This document shows, piece by piece, positions 21,598 to 29,937 of a DNA stretch of 64,000 nucleotides. Source of the DNA: Burkholderia sp. 4M9327F10 (GTDB lineage Bacteria > Pseudomonadota > Gammaproteobacteria > Burkholderiales > Burkholderiaceae); NCBI RefSeq assembly GCF_005503145.1, contig NZ_SCNV01000013.1:1-64000 (forward strand), given 5' to 3'. Below the pieces are notes generated by a model. The model was not told the DNA's origin and did no database searches. It saw only the letters and a program-made list of their open reading frames with translations. Numbering within the stretch: position 1 is the stretch's first letter; each line of letters starts with the position of its first letter. A program made the translations under genes and the position numbers.

Positions 21598-21918
21598 TCA
21601 GACTCGCGGCTGGAATGCAATGATCCCCATTCCAGCCAGCGTGAAGGCGGCACCCGCCAGATCCCAGACAGTCGGACGGACCTGCTCGACCCACCAGAGC
21701 CACAGGATCGCAACAGCGACGTATACGCCGCCATAGGCTGCATACACACGGCCGGCTGCTGCCCCGTGCAGCGTCAACAGCCAGGCAAATGCAGCAAGAC
21801 TCAGCGCGCCCGGTACGAGCAGCCATGCCGAGCCGCCATCCTTCAGCCAGCGCCAAGGCAGATAGCAGCCGAGAATCTCGGCGACGGCAGTCACGATATA
21901 CAGCAGAAAAGTCTTCAT
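21598..21918 (-). CDS. YnfA-family (UPF0060) inner-membrane protein
   Basis: The 106-residue protein carries four predicted membrane helices and the family landmarks [30 protein letters not shown] and [10 protein letters not shown]. YnfA proteins resemble half-size DMT transporters related to the small multidrug resistance class, and some confer drug efflux, but the physiological substrate is uncertain. I start at the ATG at 21918, which gives the normal family length; the same frame stays open for 160 codons further upstream through the LysE gene and is not coding there. Confidence 0.9.
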   Translation of the reverse strand: MKTFLLYIVTAVAEILGCYLPWRWLKDGGSAWLLVPGALSLAAFAWLLTLHGAAAGRVYAAYGGVYVAVAILWLWWVEQVRPTVWDLAGAAFTLAGMGIIAFQPRV

Positions 21919-21986
21919 TGAGCAACAGGACGGGTTTTGGGTTGATTGTGCCTGATCGCGAATGGTAGCCGATGCCGAGCCGCAGC

Positions 21987-22616
21987 CTAGTCGAGCGACA
22001 AGCGCAGCGCGAAGCCAATCAAGGCGGCGGAGAAAGTCCAGCGCTGCACGGTCTGCGCAAGGGGATGCGAGCGCATCCAGTTCGAAATGCGCGCCGCACC
22101 GATCACATAGACGGCGTCGAAACACACACCGGTCGCGACGAGGATCACGCCGAGCTCGACCATCTGCAAGGCGACCGGCCCTGCCTCCGGACGCACGAAC
22201 TGCGGCAGCAGCACCGAGCAGAACAGCAGCGCCTTCGGGTTGAGCAGGTTCGTCAAAAGCCCTTTGACGAAGGCGGTCCGCAACGGCCGCGACTCGGGCG
22301 CCACGGCGCCGCCTGCAGGCAAGGCGAAAACCGGCGAGCGGAAAATCTGCACCGCGACCCAACCCAGATACACCGCGCCGCCGTAGCGAACCACTTCGTA
22401 GAGCCACGGGGCGCTGCGCAGCAACGCGGCCACGCCGCAGGCCGACAGGGTCACATGCGTGGCGCGTGCCATTCCGAGGCCACCGGCGGTGGCAAAACCC
22501 GTGCGCACGCCCCGCCCGATGCTTGTCTGCAACAGCAGCGCCATGTCCGGTCCGGGCACAGCGTAGACGACGGCCAAGGCGGCAATGTAGACAATCAGAA
22601 GATGCGCGGAAATCAT
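21987..22616 (-). CDS. LysE/RhtB-family amino-acid exporter
   Basis: The 209-residue inner-membrane protein has about six helices and the LysE hallmark [20 protein letters not shown] near residues 21-40, plus [14 protein letters not shown] in the middle. These proteins export amino acids such as lysine, threonine or homoserine. GAGG precedes the ATG. It is divergent from an Lrp/AsnC-type regulator across 134 bp that contains two inverted repeats, the usual exporter-plus-regulator arrangement. Confidence 0.92.
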   Translation of the reverse strand: MISAHLLIVYIAALAVVYAVPGPDMALLLQTSIGRGVRTGFATAGGLGMARATHVTLSACGVAALLRSAPWLYEVVRYGGAVYLGWVAVQIFRSPVFALPAGGAVAPESRPLRTAFVKGLLTNLLNPKALLFCSVLLPQFVRPEAGPVALQMVELGVILVATGVCFDAVYVIGAARISNWMRSHPLAQTVQRWTFSAALIGFALRLSLD

Positions 22617-22621
22617 GGGAA

Positions 22622-22664
22622 CCTCACGTTGATAAGGGCTCTATCTTGCTATCGGAACGTGAGG
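22622..22664. promoter_or_regulatory. Inverted repeat upstream of the LysE exporter gene
   Basis: CCTCACGTT (22622-22630) pairs with AACGTGAGG (22656-22664), and the adjacent GATA/TATC extend the symmetry. It covers the 5' leader of the exporter gene and could be an Lrp-type binding site or a leader hairpin. Confidence 0.5.
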
Positions 22665-22688
22665 GATTTCTGGCGAATTACGAGGCGA

Positions 22689-22720
22689 ATAGTAGGGTCA
22701 TTAGGGGAATACGCTACTAT
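22689..22720. promoter_or_regulatory. Inverted repeat near the lrp/asnC-type promoter
   Basis: ATAGTAG (22689-22695) and CTACTAT (22714-22720) form an inverted pair with an 18-bp centre, about 30-60 bp before the regulator start. The right arm sits in a TACTATATT patch that could be its minus-10 region, so autoregulation is plausible. Confidence 0.45.
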
Positions 22721-22750
22721 ATTGCTCTCTCATAGACTTTTCCCCTCGCG

Positions 22751-23215
22751 ATGAACGACCTCGACAAAGTCGACCGCGCCATCCTTGCCGCGCTGCAAAA
22801 AGACGGGCGCATGTCCAACGCCCGTCTGGCCGAGACCGTTGGCCTGAGCGAAACACCCTGCGCGCGGCGCCTCAAGCGCCTCGAGAACGACGGCTATATC
22901 GACCAGTACCGCGCCATGCTGTCCCGCTCGGCCCTCGGCCTCGGCGTAGTCGCATTCGTCTATGTACGCTTTGCGGTGCACGACCGCGCGGTGGCCACCC
23001 GTTTCGAGCGCGAGGTGCAGGCCATTCCGCGCATCCTCGCGTGCCATAACGTCTCGGGAAGTGCAGACTACGTGCTGCAGGTGGTCGCCCGTGACCTGGA
23101 CGACTACGGCACCTTCATGCGCGATGAGATGCGCAGCCTGCCGGGCGTGACGTCGGTGGAATCGGCGTTGTCGCTGCGCGAGGTCAAGGCCAACGGCGGC
23201 TTGCCGTTAATCTGA
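22751..23215 (+). CDS. Lrp/AsnC-family transcriptional regulator
   Basis: The 154-residue protein has an N-terminal HTH (residues about 4-50, with SNARLAETVGLSETPCARRLKRLE as the reading head) and a C-terminal RAM/AsnC ligand domain (about 70-145; HNVSGSADYVLQVVARDLDDY). Such proteins bind amino acids and often control an adjacent exporter, which here is the divergent LysE-family gene. No good Shine-Dalgarno is seen before the ATG. Confidence 0.92.
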   Translation: MNDLDKVDRAILAALQKDGRMSNARLAETVGLSETPCARRLKRLENDGYIDQYRAMLSRSALGLGVVAFVYVRFAVHDRAVATRFEREVQAIPRILACHNVSGSADYVLQVVARDLDDYGTFMRDEMRSLPGVTSVESALSLREVKANGGLPLI

Positions 23216-23301
23216 TCCCCCTGCCCGATGCCTGCGCGAGAGGCCGGTCGTGGCATAGTGACCGGCACGGCGCAGGCCGAACGAACTACGGAGTGTTACC
23301 A

Positions 23302-23535
23302 ATGAATCACGAACAGGCGCGAGCCGAAGAATCGAGCGCCATGGAGCGCGTGCTGGTTGCCACGCAACGCGTGCAGGCGGCGTTCAAGTCGCTGCAAGCG
23401 CAATTTCCACCTGCCGGCGAAGGCCGGCCCTCGCAGTTCGCGCTACAGACCTTCGATGCAGCGCTGCAGGAGCTTGAAGACGCGCAAGCGGCGTTCGACG
23501 AATTGCTCGGCGATTTGCTTGACGGGAACCGTTGA
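23302..23535 (+). CDS. Small hypothetical protein, helical
   Basis: The 77-residue protein is predicted to be almost entirely helical, with heptad-like spacing in RVQAAFKSLQAQF and ALQELEDAQAAFDELLGDLL. It has no membrane segment and no known motif. CGGAG nine bases before the ATG at 23302 supports translation; an ATG three codons upstream is the alternative. I do not recognise a family. Confidence 0.6.
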   Translation: MNHEQARAEESSAMERVLVATQRVQAAFKSLQAQFPPAGEGRPSQFALQTFDAALQELEDAQAAFDELLGDLLDGNR

Positions 23536-23890
23536 GTGGCATACCGGTCCGGCGCCTTGCGTGGCGGGGGTGGGCTCGCAGGTACACCTGGGCGCGCGGC
23601 GCTTCGCCCGTCTTTCGAGGGCGGATCGGCGCGGAATGGGGGACACCGGCGGGCTTGACCGTTAGTTGCGTTTTAACGGCTTGATCTTCGCCTCCCAAAA
23701 CCATTCCCCCTCCCCTTCAAGCGCATCAAAAAATGCTCATGACGCAAAGACGCCGGTTTCGTCGTTTAAACAGTCATAAGCATCCATTCAGAAATCGATA
23801 TCACGATTTGTCGTTTCCGCCATAACAGACCGGCCACTAACATTTCCAGTCGATCCGGCCCGGCCGCCGGGGCATTCACAAAGGAACACC
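23536..23890. other. 355-bp spacer without recognised gene
   Basis: The left half is GC-rich and holds only short chance frames. The right half (about 23690-23830) is noticeably more AT-rich and contains the GAAATCGATATCACGATTTG segment near 23790-23810, a likely promoter area for the following FAD-dependent gene. AAAGGAAC lies just ahead of that ATG. Confidence 0.5.
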
Positions 23891-25423
23891 ATGGTCGCTC
23901 ATCACGGCGGAGCGCAGCAGATTGTCATCGTCGGTGGCGGCCTTTCCGGTACGGCGCTTGCCATCAAGCTGCTGCATGAAGCGCGGCAAGCACTGGCGAT
24001 CCGCCTGGTCGAGCCATCTGCGCAACCGGGCCGGGGTCTCGCCTATTCGACCGAGGAACCGGGTCATCTGGTCAACGGCCCCGCGCTCATCTTCAGCCTG
24101 TACCCGGACAAGCCAGAGCATTTTGTCGACTGGCTCGCGGCCCAGCCCGAGTTTGCCGGTCAGCCCCGCGAAGCGGTCGCCCAGGCCTTCGCGCCGCGCT
24201 GGCGCTTTGGCGACTACGTGAACGAGGAATTGCAGCGCGCCCGTGAGCAAGCCCTCCCAGGCGTCACCTTCGAACACGTCCGGGCACGCGTCGACGATAT
24301 TGATGTCACCGGTAGCGGCATCACGCTCGCGCTCGATGCCGGCCGCGTACTGCTCGCCGATCGCGTGGTGCTCGCGCTCGGCGTGTTCCAGTCGCGCCCG
24401 CGCTTTGACGCGAGCGGCGCGCTGACGCAAGCGGGACGCTATGTGGCTGACGTGTGGGACCGTCGACGGCTCGCGGCGCTTGCCGATGCAGAGGACATTG
24501 TGCTGATCGGCGCGAGCCTGACGATGATCGACGCCGTCGTATCGCTCGACAAGCTCGGCTATAGCGGCACCTACCGGGTGCTGGCGCGACACGGCCTGAC
24601 GCCGGTCGAGCGGCGCAATCCCGCGCCGGCCGCCGCCCCTTTCGGCGACGCGGGGCCGCCGCGCAGCTTGCGGCAAGTCGTCCGTGAGCTGCGCGACAGG
24701 GCACGTGCCATCGTCGCGCATGGCGGTGACTGGCAAGCGCTGCCCGGCGCGCTGAGAGCCTACACGGCCGAGTGGTGGCACAGCGCCGCGTTGACAGACC
24801 GGCGACGCTTTTTCCGCCACGTGCGGCCGCATTGGGACGTGTTCCTGCATCGCGCGCCGCCGGTCAGTGCGGCGCTGGTCGCCGCGTTGCGCGCAAGCGG
24901 CCGGTTGAGCATCGAAGCGGCCACCGTCAACGACCTGGCCGAGGCGCCTGCGGGACGCGTGAGCGTGCGCTACCGGCTGCGCGGCGGCGATGAAGAGCGC
25001 ACAGTCCTGACCCAAGGGGTAGTCAACTGCACCGGGCCCGACTATCGCTGGCATGCCGGCAGTGAACAGTGTCTGGTGCGCAATCTGTTTGCGCGCGGCC
25101 TCGTACAGACCGGACCAGTCGGGCTGGGCATCAAGGTCGACGCGTCGCTGGCCGCCGTTGCCGCCGACGGGACTGTTTCGCCACACCTGTCGGTGCTCGG
25201 CGCCGCGTTGCGCGGCACGATCATCGAACCCGGCACGGTCGTCGAGATTGCCAACCAGACCAGTAAGCTCAGTACGCGTCTGCTGGCGGCATTGAGCAGC
25301 CCCTCGAGCACCACACTACGCAAGGCGCAGGCACCGGGCGCGGCGCCTGTTACCGCAACCGCAGCGGCCGAGCAGCGCCCTCAAGCCACGCCGCAAGCGC
25401 AGGTCGCAACCTCCGCCCAATGA
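23891..25423 (+). CDS. FAD/NAD(P)-binding oxidoreductase
   Basis: The 510-residue protein starts with a dinucleotide-binding fold (IVIVGGGLSGTALAIKLL, residues 11-28) and has a second glycine-containing segment near residues 199-212 (EDIVLIGASLTMIDAVVSL). This is the layout of the NAD(P)-binding-9 group of FAD-dependent proteins related to HcbA/YdhS. The C-terminal 45 residues are Ala/Thr/Pro-rich and probably disordered. The reaction is unknown. It faces the cysteine desulfurase-encapsulin operon convergently with 90 bp and a terminator hairpin between them, so a functional link to sulfur handling is possible but not shown. Confidence 0.8.
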   Translation: MVAHHGGAQQIVIVGGGLSGTALAIKLLHEARQALAIRLVEPSAQPGRGLAYSTEEPGHLVNGPALIFSLYPDKPEHFVDWLAAQPEFAGQPREAVAQAFAPRWRFGDYVNEELQRAREQALPGVTFEHVRARVDDIDVTGSGITLALDAGRVLLADRVVLALGVFQSRPRFDASGALTQAGRYVADVWDRRRLAALADAEDIVLIGASLTMIDAVVSLDKLGYSGTYRVLARHGLTPVERRNPAPAAAPFGDAGPPRSLRQVVRELRDRARAIVAHGGDWQALPGALRAYTAEWWHSAALTDRRRFFRHVRPHWDVFLHRAPPVSAALVAALRASGRLSIEAATVNDLAEAPAGRVSVRYRLRGGDEERTVLTQGVVNCTGPDYRWHAGSEQCLVRNLFARGLVQTGPVGLGIKVDASLAAVAADGTVSPHLSVLGAALRGTIIEPGTVVEIANQTSKLSTRLLAALSSPSSTTLRKAQAPGAAPVTATAAAEQRPQATPQAQVATSAQ

Positions 25424-25470
25424 AAAAGGCCCCCGCGCAACGGACCAACGGTCCATGCACGAGGGCCCTT
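25424..25470. terminator. Bidirectional terminator-like hairpin
   Basis: An outer imperfect stem (AAGGCCCCCG against GAGGGCCCTT) encloses a perfect inner GGACC-AAC-GGTCC hairpin. An A5 tract at the left gives a U-run for minus-strand transcripts, and a short T/C tract lies at the right. It separates two convergent genes. Confidence 0.6.
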
Positions 25471-25513
25471 CTCATCCGGCCTTTGCAGTCGGGATCTTGC
25501 GCGTGAGCGCTCC

Positions 25514-27595
25514 CTAGCGCCGCGCCGACAACCGCCGCACCACCGAGACCAGCGCATCGACCTCATCGCAGGTGTTGTAGAACGCCAGCGACGGCCGCAC
25601 GGTCGCCTCGACGCCGAAGCGCCTCAGGATAGGCTGGGCGCAGTGATGCCCCGAGCGCACCGCGATGCCCTCTTCGTTGAGCGCCTGCCCGACCTCTTCC
25701 GTCTCATAGCCTTTGAGCACGAACGACAACACGCTCGCCTTATCCTTCGCAGTGCCAATCAGACGCACACCCGGCACCGGCTGCAGCACGCTCGTCGCAT
25801 AAGCCAGCAGATCATGCTCGTAGCGAGCAATGTTCTCGATGCCCACGCGGTTCACGTAGTCGATTGCCGCACCCAGCCCCACGGCGTCGGCAATGTTGCC
25901 CGTGCCGGCTTCGAAGCGGTTCGGCGGCGGCTGAAACACGGTGCGCTCGAAGGTCACGTCGGCGATCATGTTGCCGCCACCCTGCCACGGCGGCATGTCG
26001 TCGAGAATCGCGCGCTTGCCGTACACCACGCCGATGCCGGTCGGCCCGAACACCTTGTGTCCCGAGAACACAAAGAAGTCCGCGTCGATCGCCTGAACAT
26101 CCACACGCATATGCGACACCGACTGCGCGCCGTCGACCAGCGCCTTCGCACCGGCACGATGCGCCATCTCGACGATCTCCTTGACCGGCACCACCGTGCC
26201 GAGCGCATTCGAGACCTGCGTCACGGAAACGATCTTCGTGCGCTCGTTCAGCAGCTTGCGGTATTCGTCGAGCAGCACCTGGCCGGAATCGTCGACCGGA
26301 ATCACACGCAGCTTCGCGCCGGTCTGTGCGGCAAGCTGCTGCCACGGCACGATATTCGCGTGATGTTCGAGGTTCGAGACGATGATTTCGTCGCCCTCGC
26401 CCACGTTCTGCACACCCCAGGACTTCGCGATCAGGTTGATCGCCTCGGTCGTGCCGCGCACAAAGATGATTTCATCGGGCGAGGCCGCGCCGATAAAACG
26501 CTGCACCTTGCTGCGCGCCGCCTCGTAGGCATCCGTCGCACGACCCGCCAACGCATGGGCGGCACGATGGATGTTCGAGTTCTCGTGGGCGTAGAAATAC
26601 GCGAGACGGTCGATCACGGCCTGCGGCTTGTGCGTCGTCGCCGCGTTGTCGAACCACACCAGTTGGCGGCCATTCACGCGTTCCGAGAGAATCGGAAAGT
26701 CACGCCGGATGGCATTGACGTCAAACGGCGGACGAGCCGAGGCAGCCGCGTTCGGCACGCCGTGCGGGGCGCTCGCCTGATCACCGGGGCGCCGCGGCTC
26801 TTCGACGAAATAGCGTGAAGCGCCGCCCTGCTGCGAACCCGTATCGTAAGGAAAACGCTGCACCGCGAGCAGCGAGCGCAAATCCTCTTCGCCAGGCAGA
26901 CCGAACGATTGCGCCGTGACCGCATCGCTTGACGGCACGACGATATCCTGGCCACCGGAGCCGCCGCTGCGCCGCGTATCGGCCTGTTCGTCAAGGAAGT
27001 AGTACGGCGACACCGCAGCCGGTGCGCTCGAAGAAGAAACTCCACCCGCCGACGGCCGTTGCGCGCCATGCCCTTCAGGCACACCCAACGCCGCACCGCC
27101 GAAGCGCGGCTCGAGCGCCGGAGCAATCGTCACCGCGCTATCCGGCAAGCCGTTTTGCGCAGCGGCATGCGGCACCAGCGCGGGCGCCCGGTTGCCGAGC
27201 GACAGCACGTGCGTGGGTGCAGACGGCAGCAGGTTGGCGCCGGCCGCCTTGCCCTGCGGCACCGCCGCGCCCGGCACGCCGGTGCCGAAGCCGCCCGGAC
27301 CCGCGAGCGGCGAGCCGGCCGGCGCCGGATTGCTCGCGGTGGACAGCACCGGCGCCGCCACCGGCAGTGCGGAAGCAAACGAGGCGGACGACGCAGACGG
27401 CGGGGACGACGCCGCATCGTTCAGCGAGTTCGCGGGCCAGCCGGCGGACACCCCGCCACCCGGCAGCGCGGCGAAAAATTCGCCGGCCAGACGAGCGAGC
27501 GTCGCCGGATCGGGCAAGCCGGCCGGCAGCGTCTGCGGGACGTCGTGCGGCGCCCCTGCACCCGCCGGATTATTTGTAGGTGTCTGGATAGTCAT
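25514..27595 (-). CDS. Encapsulin cargo cysteine desulfurase (SufS-like)
   Basis: The 693-residue protein is a two-part enzyme. Residues about 292-693 form a class II (SufS-like) PLP cysteine desulfurase that takes sulfur from L-cysteine. The PLP-stacking His411 lies in SNLEHHAN, the Schiff-base Lys514 in FSGHKVFGPTG, and the persulfide Cys652 in RSGHHCAQP. Residues 1 to about 290 are Ala/Pro/Gly/Ser-rich and look disordered, broken by short ordered-looking islands (about 23-46, 196-208 and 230-268). That matches the N-terminal cargo-loading domain of family 2A encapsulin-associated desulfurases. The start ATG at 27595 overlaps the shell gene by 26 bp, so shell and cargo are coupled. SufS proper is about 400 residues, so the extension is the distinguishing feature. 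Confidence 0.92.
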   Translation of the reverse strand: MTIQTPTNNPAGAGAPHDVPQTLPAGLPDPATLARLAGEFFAALPGGGVSAGWPANSLNDAASSPPSASSASFASALPVAAPVLSTASNPAPAGSPLAGPGGFGTGVPGAAVPQGKAAGANLLPSAPTHVLSLGNRAPALVPHAAAQNGLPDSAVTIAPALEPRFGGAALGVPEGHGAQRPSAGGVSSSSAPAAVSPYYFLDEQADTRRSGGSGGQDIVVPSSDAVTAQSFGLPGEEDLRSLLAVQRFPYDTGSQQGGASRYFVEEPRRPGDQASAPHGVPNAAASARPPFDVNAIRRDFPILSERVNGRQLVWFDNAATTHKPQAVIDRLAYFYAHENSNIHRAAHALAGRATDAYEAARSKVQRFIGAASPDEIIFVRGTTEAINLIAKSWGVQNVGEGDEIIVSNLEHHANIVPWQQLAAQTGAKLRVIPVDDSGQVLLDEYRKLLNERTKIVSVTQVSNALGTVVPVKEIVEMAHRAGAKALVDGAQSVSHMRVDVQAIDADFFVFSGHKVFGPTGIGVVYGKRAILDDMPPWQGGGNMIADVTFERTVFQPPPNRFEAGTGNIADAVGLGAAIDYVNRVGIENIARYEHDLLAYATSVLQPVPGVRLIGTAKDKASVLSFVLKGYETEEVGQALNEEGIAVRSGHHCAQPILRRFGVEATVRPSLAFYNTCDEVDALVSVVRRLSARR

Positions 27596-28502
27596 GGTAC
27601 TTACCGATCTCCACGTCATCGAGAACCGCCAGTGCGTCCGGCGAATGCACCGCCAGCGAGCAGTACAGGGAAATCAGGTAGGACGCGATCGCATGGCTGT
27701 TGATGCCCATGAAGCGCACCGACAGCCCCGGTCCCTGTTCGCCGGCAACACCCGGCTGGAACAGGCCGACCACGCCCTGGCGCTTGTCGCCGACGCGCAG
27801 CAACAGGATCTTGGTCTTGCCATCGGCAACCGGCACCTTGTCGGACGGCACCAGCGGGATCCCGCGCCATGTCAGGAACTGCGAGCCGAACAGGCTGACG
27901 GTGGGCGGCGGCACGCCGCGGCGCGTGCACTCGCGGCCAAAGGCGGCAATTGCGAGCGGATGGGTCAGGAAGAAAGCCGGCTCTTTCCACACCTTGGTCA
28001 GCAGTTCGTCCAGATCGTCGGGCGTCGGCGCGCCCGTCAGCGGGAACACGCGCTGCTCTTCGGCGACATTGGCGAGCAGGCCGTAATCCGGATTGTTGAT
28101 CAGCTGGCTTTCCTGCAATTCCTTGATCGTTTCGATCGTCAGGCGCAGTTGTTCCTTGATCTGGTCGTGCGGGCTGCTGTACAGATCCGAAATACGCGTA
28201 TGCACGTCGAGCACCGTGCTCACCGCATTCAGGAAGTATTCACGCGGCTGTTCTTCATACGGCACGAAGGTGCGCGGCAGCACCGTCTCGTCTTCGCGCT
28301 GCGTGCAGGCCACCCGCACGGCGTCCGGGTTCTTGACCTGATTCAGGCGGTAGATACCCGCTTCAACCGGCACCCATTGCAGCAGATGCGTCAACCAGCG
28401 CGGCGTGATGGTCGCAAGTTGGGGAACGGTCTTGGTGGCATTGGCTAGTTGCCGTGCAGCATTATCGCTAAGCGCCGAATGGCCGCTCGCTGTGGTCGAC
28501 AT
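27570..28502 (-). CDS. Family 2A encapsulin nanocompartment shell protein (SrpI-like)
   Basis: The 310-residue protein matches the SrpI/family 2A encapsulin shell, an HK97-fold protein that self-assembles into an icosahedral compartment. Recognisable segments are the N-terminal arm (ITPRWLTHLLQWVPVEAGIYRLN), RTFVPYEEQPREYFLNAVSTVLDVHTRISDLYSS within the E-loop/spine region (residues about 85-118), SLFGSQFLTWRGIPLVPSDK in the centre, and GINSHAIASYLISLYCSLAVHSPDAL in the A domain at the C-terminus. The length leaves no room for a cyclic-nucleotide-binding insertion, which argues against family 2B. GGAG lies eight bases before the ATG. Its cargo is the downstream cysteine desulfurase. Confidence 0.93.
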   Translation of the reverse strand: MSTTASGHSALSDNAARQLANATKTVPQLATITPRWLTHLLQWVPVEAGIYRLNQVKNPDAVRVACTQREDETVLPRTFVPYEEQPREYFLNAVSTVLDVHTRISDLYSSPHDQIKEQLRLTIETIKELQESQLINNPDYGLLANVAEEQRVFPLTGAPTPDDLDELLTKVWKEPAFFLTHPLAIAAFGRECTRRGVPPPTVSLFGSQFLTWRGIPLVPSDKVPVADGKTKILLLRVGDKRQGVVGLFQPGVAGEQGPGLSVRFMGINSHAIASYLISLYCSLAVHSPDALAVLDDVEIGKYHDYPDTYK

Positions 28503-28542
28503 GTGTGGCTCCGGGGTTGATAGAAGAAAAACAGAAAAGCTT

Positions 28543-28557
28543 ATGACGAAACGTCAT
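28543..28557. promoter_or_regulatory. Perfect palindrome ATGACG-AAA-CGTCAT before the encapsulin gene
   Basis: A perfect 6-bp inverted repeat with a 3-base centre (ATGACGAAACGTCAT) lies about 40 bp upstream of the shell-gene start and 53 bp downstream of the XRE regulator gene. The position and symmetry suit a homodimeric HTH operator, most simply for the adjacent XRE protein. Confidence 0.6.
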
Positions 28558-28609
28558 TATCAAGACGGGGCCTGATGGGGTTCAACATGCTATAGACGGC
28601 ACTTGCCCC

Positions 28610-28909
28610 CTATGGGGTAGTCGACAGGGTGGGACGCGCCGCTGGATCATCCGGCGCGGCTGTTGCAGCAGCTGAATCCGCGGCTGCATTGCCGGCAAAC
28701 GACGGGCGCAGCAGGCTGGCGATCGGCACGCCGAAGGCGGCGGCGAGCTTGTCGACCGTGACAATCGACGCAATTGCGCTGCCGCGCTCGATCTCTCCGA
28801 CATAGGAGCGGTTCAGGCCGGCATGCTCGGCGAGCTGCTCCTGCGACCAGGCGCGCGCCTCACGCAGCTCGCGCACCGCGGCGCCGAAGCTTTTGACGAG
28901 CGTGCTCAT
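28610..28909 (-). CDS. XRE-family transcriptional regulator
   Basis: The 99-residue protein carries a single lambda-repressor-like HTH at residues 8-66 (FGAAVRELREARAWSQEQLAEH, LNRSYVGEIERG, and PIASLLRP at its end) and an Ala/Pro/Asp-rich tail of about 30 residues with no ligand domain. Its ATG overlaps the serine O-acetyltransferase stop in an ATGA tetranucleotide, so the two are translated together, and the encapsulin gene follows after 107 bp. It is the natural candidate to control shell and desulfurase expression, perhaps through the palindrome at 28543. Confidence 0.9.
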   Translation of the reverse strand: MSTLVKSFGAAVRELREARAWSQEQLAEHAGLNRSYVGEIERGSAIASIVTVDKLAAAFGVPIASLLRPSFAGNAAADSAAATAAPDDPAARPTLSTTP

Positions 28910-29904
28910 GGCGCCGCGCTCTCTAGCGGGGTGGGCGCTTCGGCCGGCGGCGATGACTCCAGCGCCTGCCCCCCAGACTGCGCCGGGTTGCCCGGCGCCG
29001 GCTGCTTCGCTTCGTTACGCGAGATGGCCTGGGTGACATGGCTGCCCGGTGCGACGTCCTCGGTGAGCCACACATTGCCGCCGATCACCGAGCCGCGCCC
29101 AAGCGTGACGCGGCCTAGAATCGTCGCGCCCGCATAGATCACCACGTCGTCCTCGACGATCGGATGACGGGCGAGCCCTTTCTCCAGGTGTCCCGCCGCG
29201 TCGCGCGGAAAGCGCTTGGCGCCGAGCGTCACCGCCTGATAGACGCGCACGCGCTGGCCGATCACGGCCGTTTCGCCGATCACCACACCGGTGCCGTGAT
29301 CGATAAAGAATCCGGCGCCGATCTGCGCGCCGGGATGAATGTCAATGCCGGTTTCCGCGTGGGCCTGCTCGGAGACGATCCTCGCCAGCAAAGGGAGCCC
29401 CAACCGGTATAGCTCGTGTGCAAGGCGGTGATGAATCATCGCCAGAATGCCGGGGTAGCACAGCACCACTTCGTCGACGCTGCCCGCCGCCGGATCGCCG
29501 TGGAAGGCCGCCAGCACGTCGCTGTCCAGCAGGCTGCGGATCTCCGGCAGGCGCGCGGCGAACTGGCGCACCGCGGCGCTCGCCTGCGCCTCGATAAACT
29601 CGTCGGCGCGCGCATGATGGCGCGACTTGTAGTTCAACTCGAGGCGAGCCTGAGCCAGTAGCGCATGGAGCGCCGCATCCAGCGCATTCGCCACGTAGAA
29701 GTTCTCGCTTTCCTGGCGCAGGTCGGGCGGCCCAAGACGCATCGGAAACAGCACACCCTTGAGGGTGTCGATCACACTGGCAAGCGCCTCGCGCGCCGGC
29801 AGGTCGCGCCCGCCCGGTTCGAGCGAGCGCTTTTGCTCATCTCGCCAGCGCTGGCGCACGGCTTGAAGCGAGCGGACGATATCGTCAATGTCAAATACGG
29901 CCAA
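28906..29904 (-). CDS. Serine O-acetyltransferase (EpsC/CysE type)
   Basis: The 332-residue enzyme makes O-acetylserine from serine and acetyl-CoA, the precursor for cysteine. An N-terminal helical domain (1 to about 170; CYPGILAMIHHRLAHELY) is followed by a left-handed beta-helix of hexapeptide repeats (about 185-285) carrying the catalytic His of DIHPGAQIG and the DHGTGVVIGE motif. The C-terminal 35 residues are Pro/Ala-rich and probably disordered. The start appears to be TTG at 29904, with GGGGAG eight bases upstream and no better ATG. Placed between rhodanese and the XRE/encapsulin genes, it would supply cysteine synthesis to the desulfurase nanocompartment. Confidence 0.93.
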   Translation of the reverse strand: MAVFDIDDIVRSLQAVRQRWRDEQKRSLEPGGRDLPAREALASVIDTLKGVLFPMRLGPPDLRQESENFYVANALDAALHALLAQARLELNYKSRHHARADEFIEAQASAAVRQFAARLPEIRSLLDSDVLAAFHGDPAAGSVDEVVLCYPGILAMIHHRLAHELYRLGLPLLARIVSEQAHAETGIDIHPGAQIGAGFFIDHGTGVVIGETAVIGQRVRVYQAVTLGAKRFPRDAAGHLEKGLARHPIVEDDVVIYAGATILGRVTLGRGSVIGGNVWLTEDVAPGSHVTQAISRNEAKQPAPGNPAQSGGQALESSPPAEAPTPLESAAP

Positions 29905-29937
29905 AGTCAGTACTCCCCGTCCTGAGGTTGAAACCGC

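Noticed and set aside
25514..27595. Housekeeping SufS of an Fe-S cluster operon
   Set aside because: No sufBCD or sufE genes nearby, a roughly 290-residue N-terminal extension, and direct overlap with an encapsulin shell gene point to encapsulin cargo instead.
27570..28502. Prophage major capsid protein
   Set aside because: The HK97-type fold could suggest a phage, but there are no phage genes in the window and the neighbours are the sulfur enzymes typical of family 2A encapsulins.
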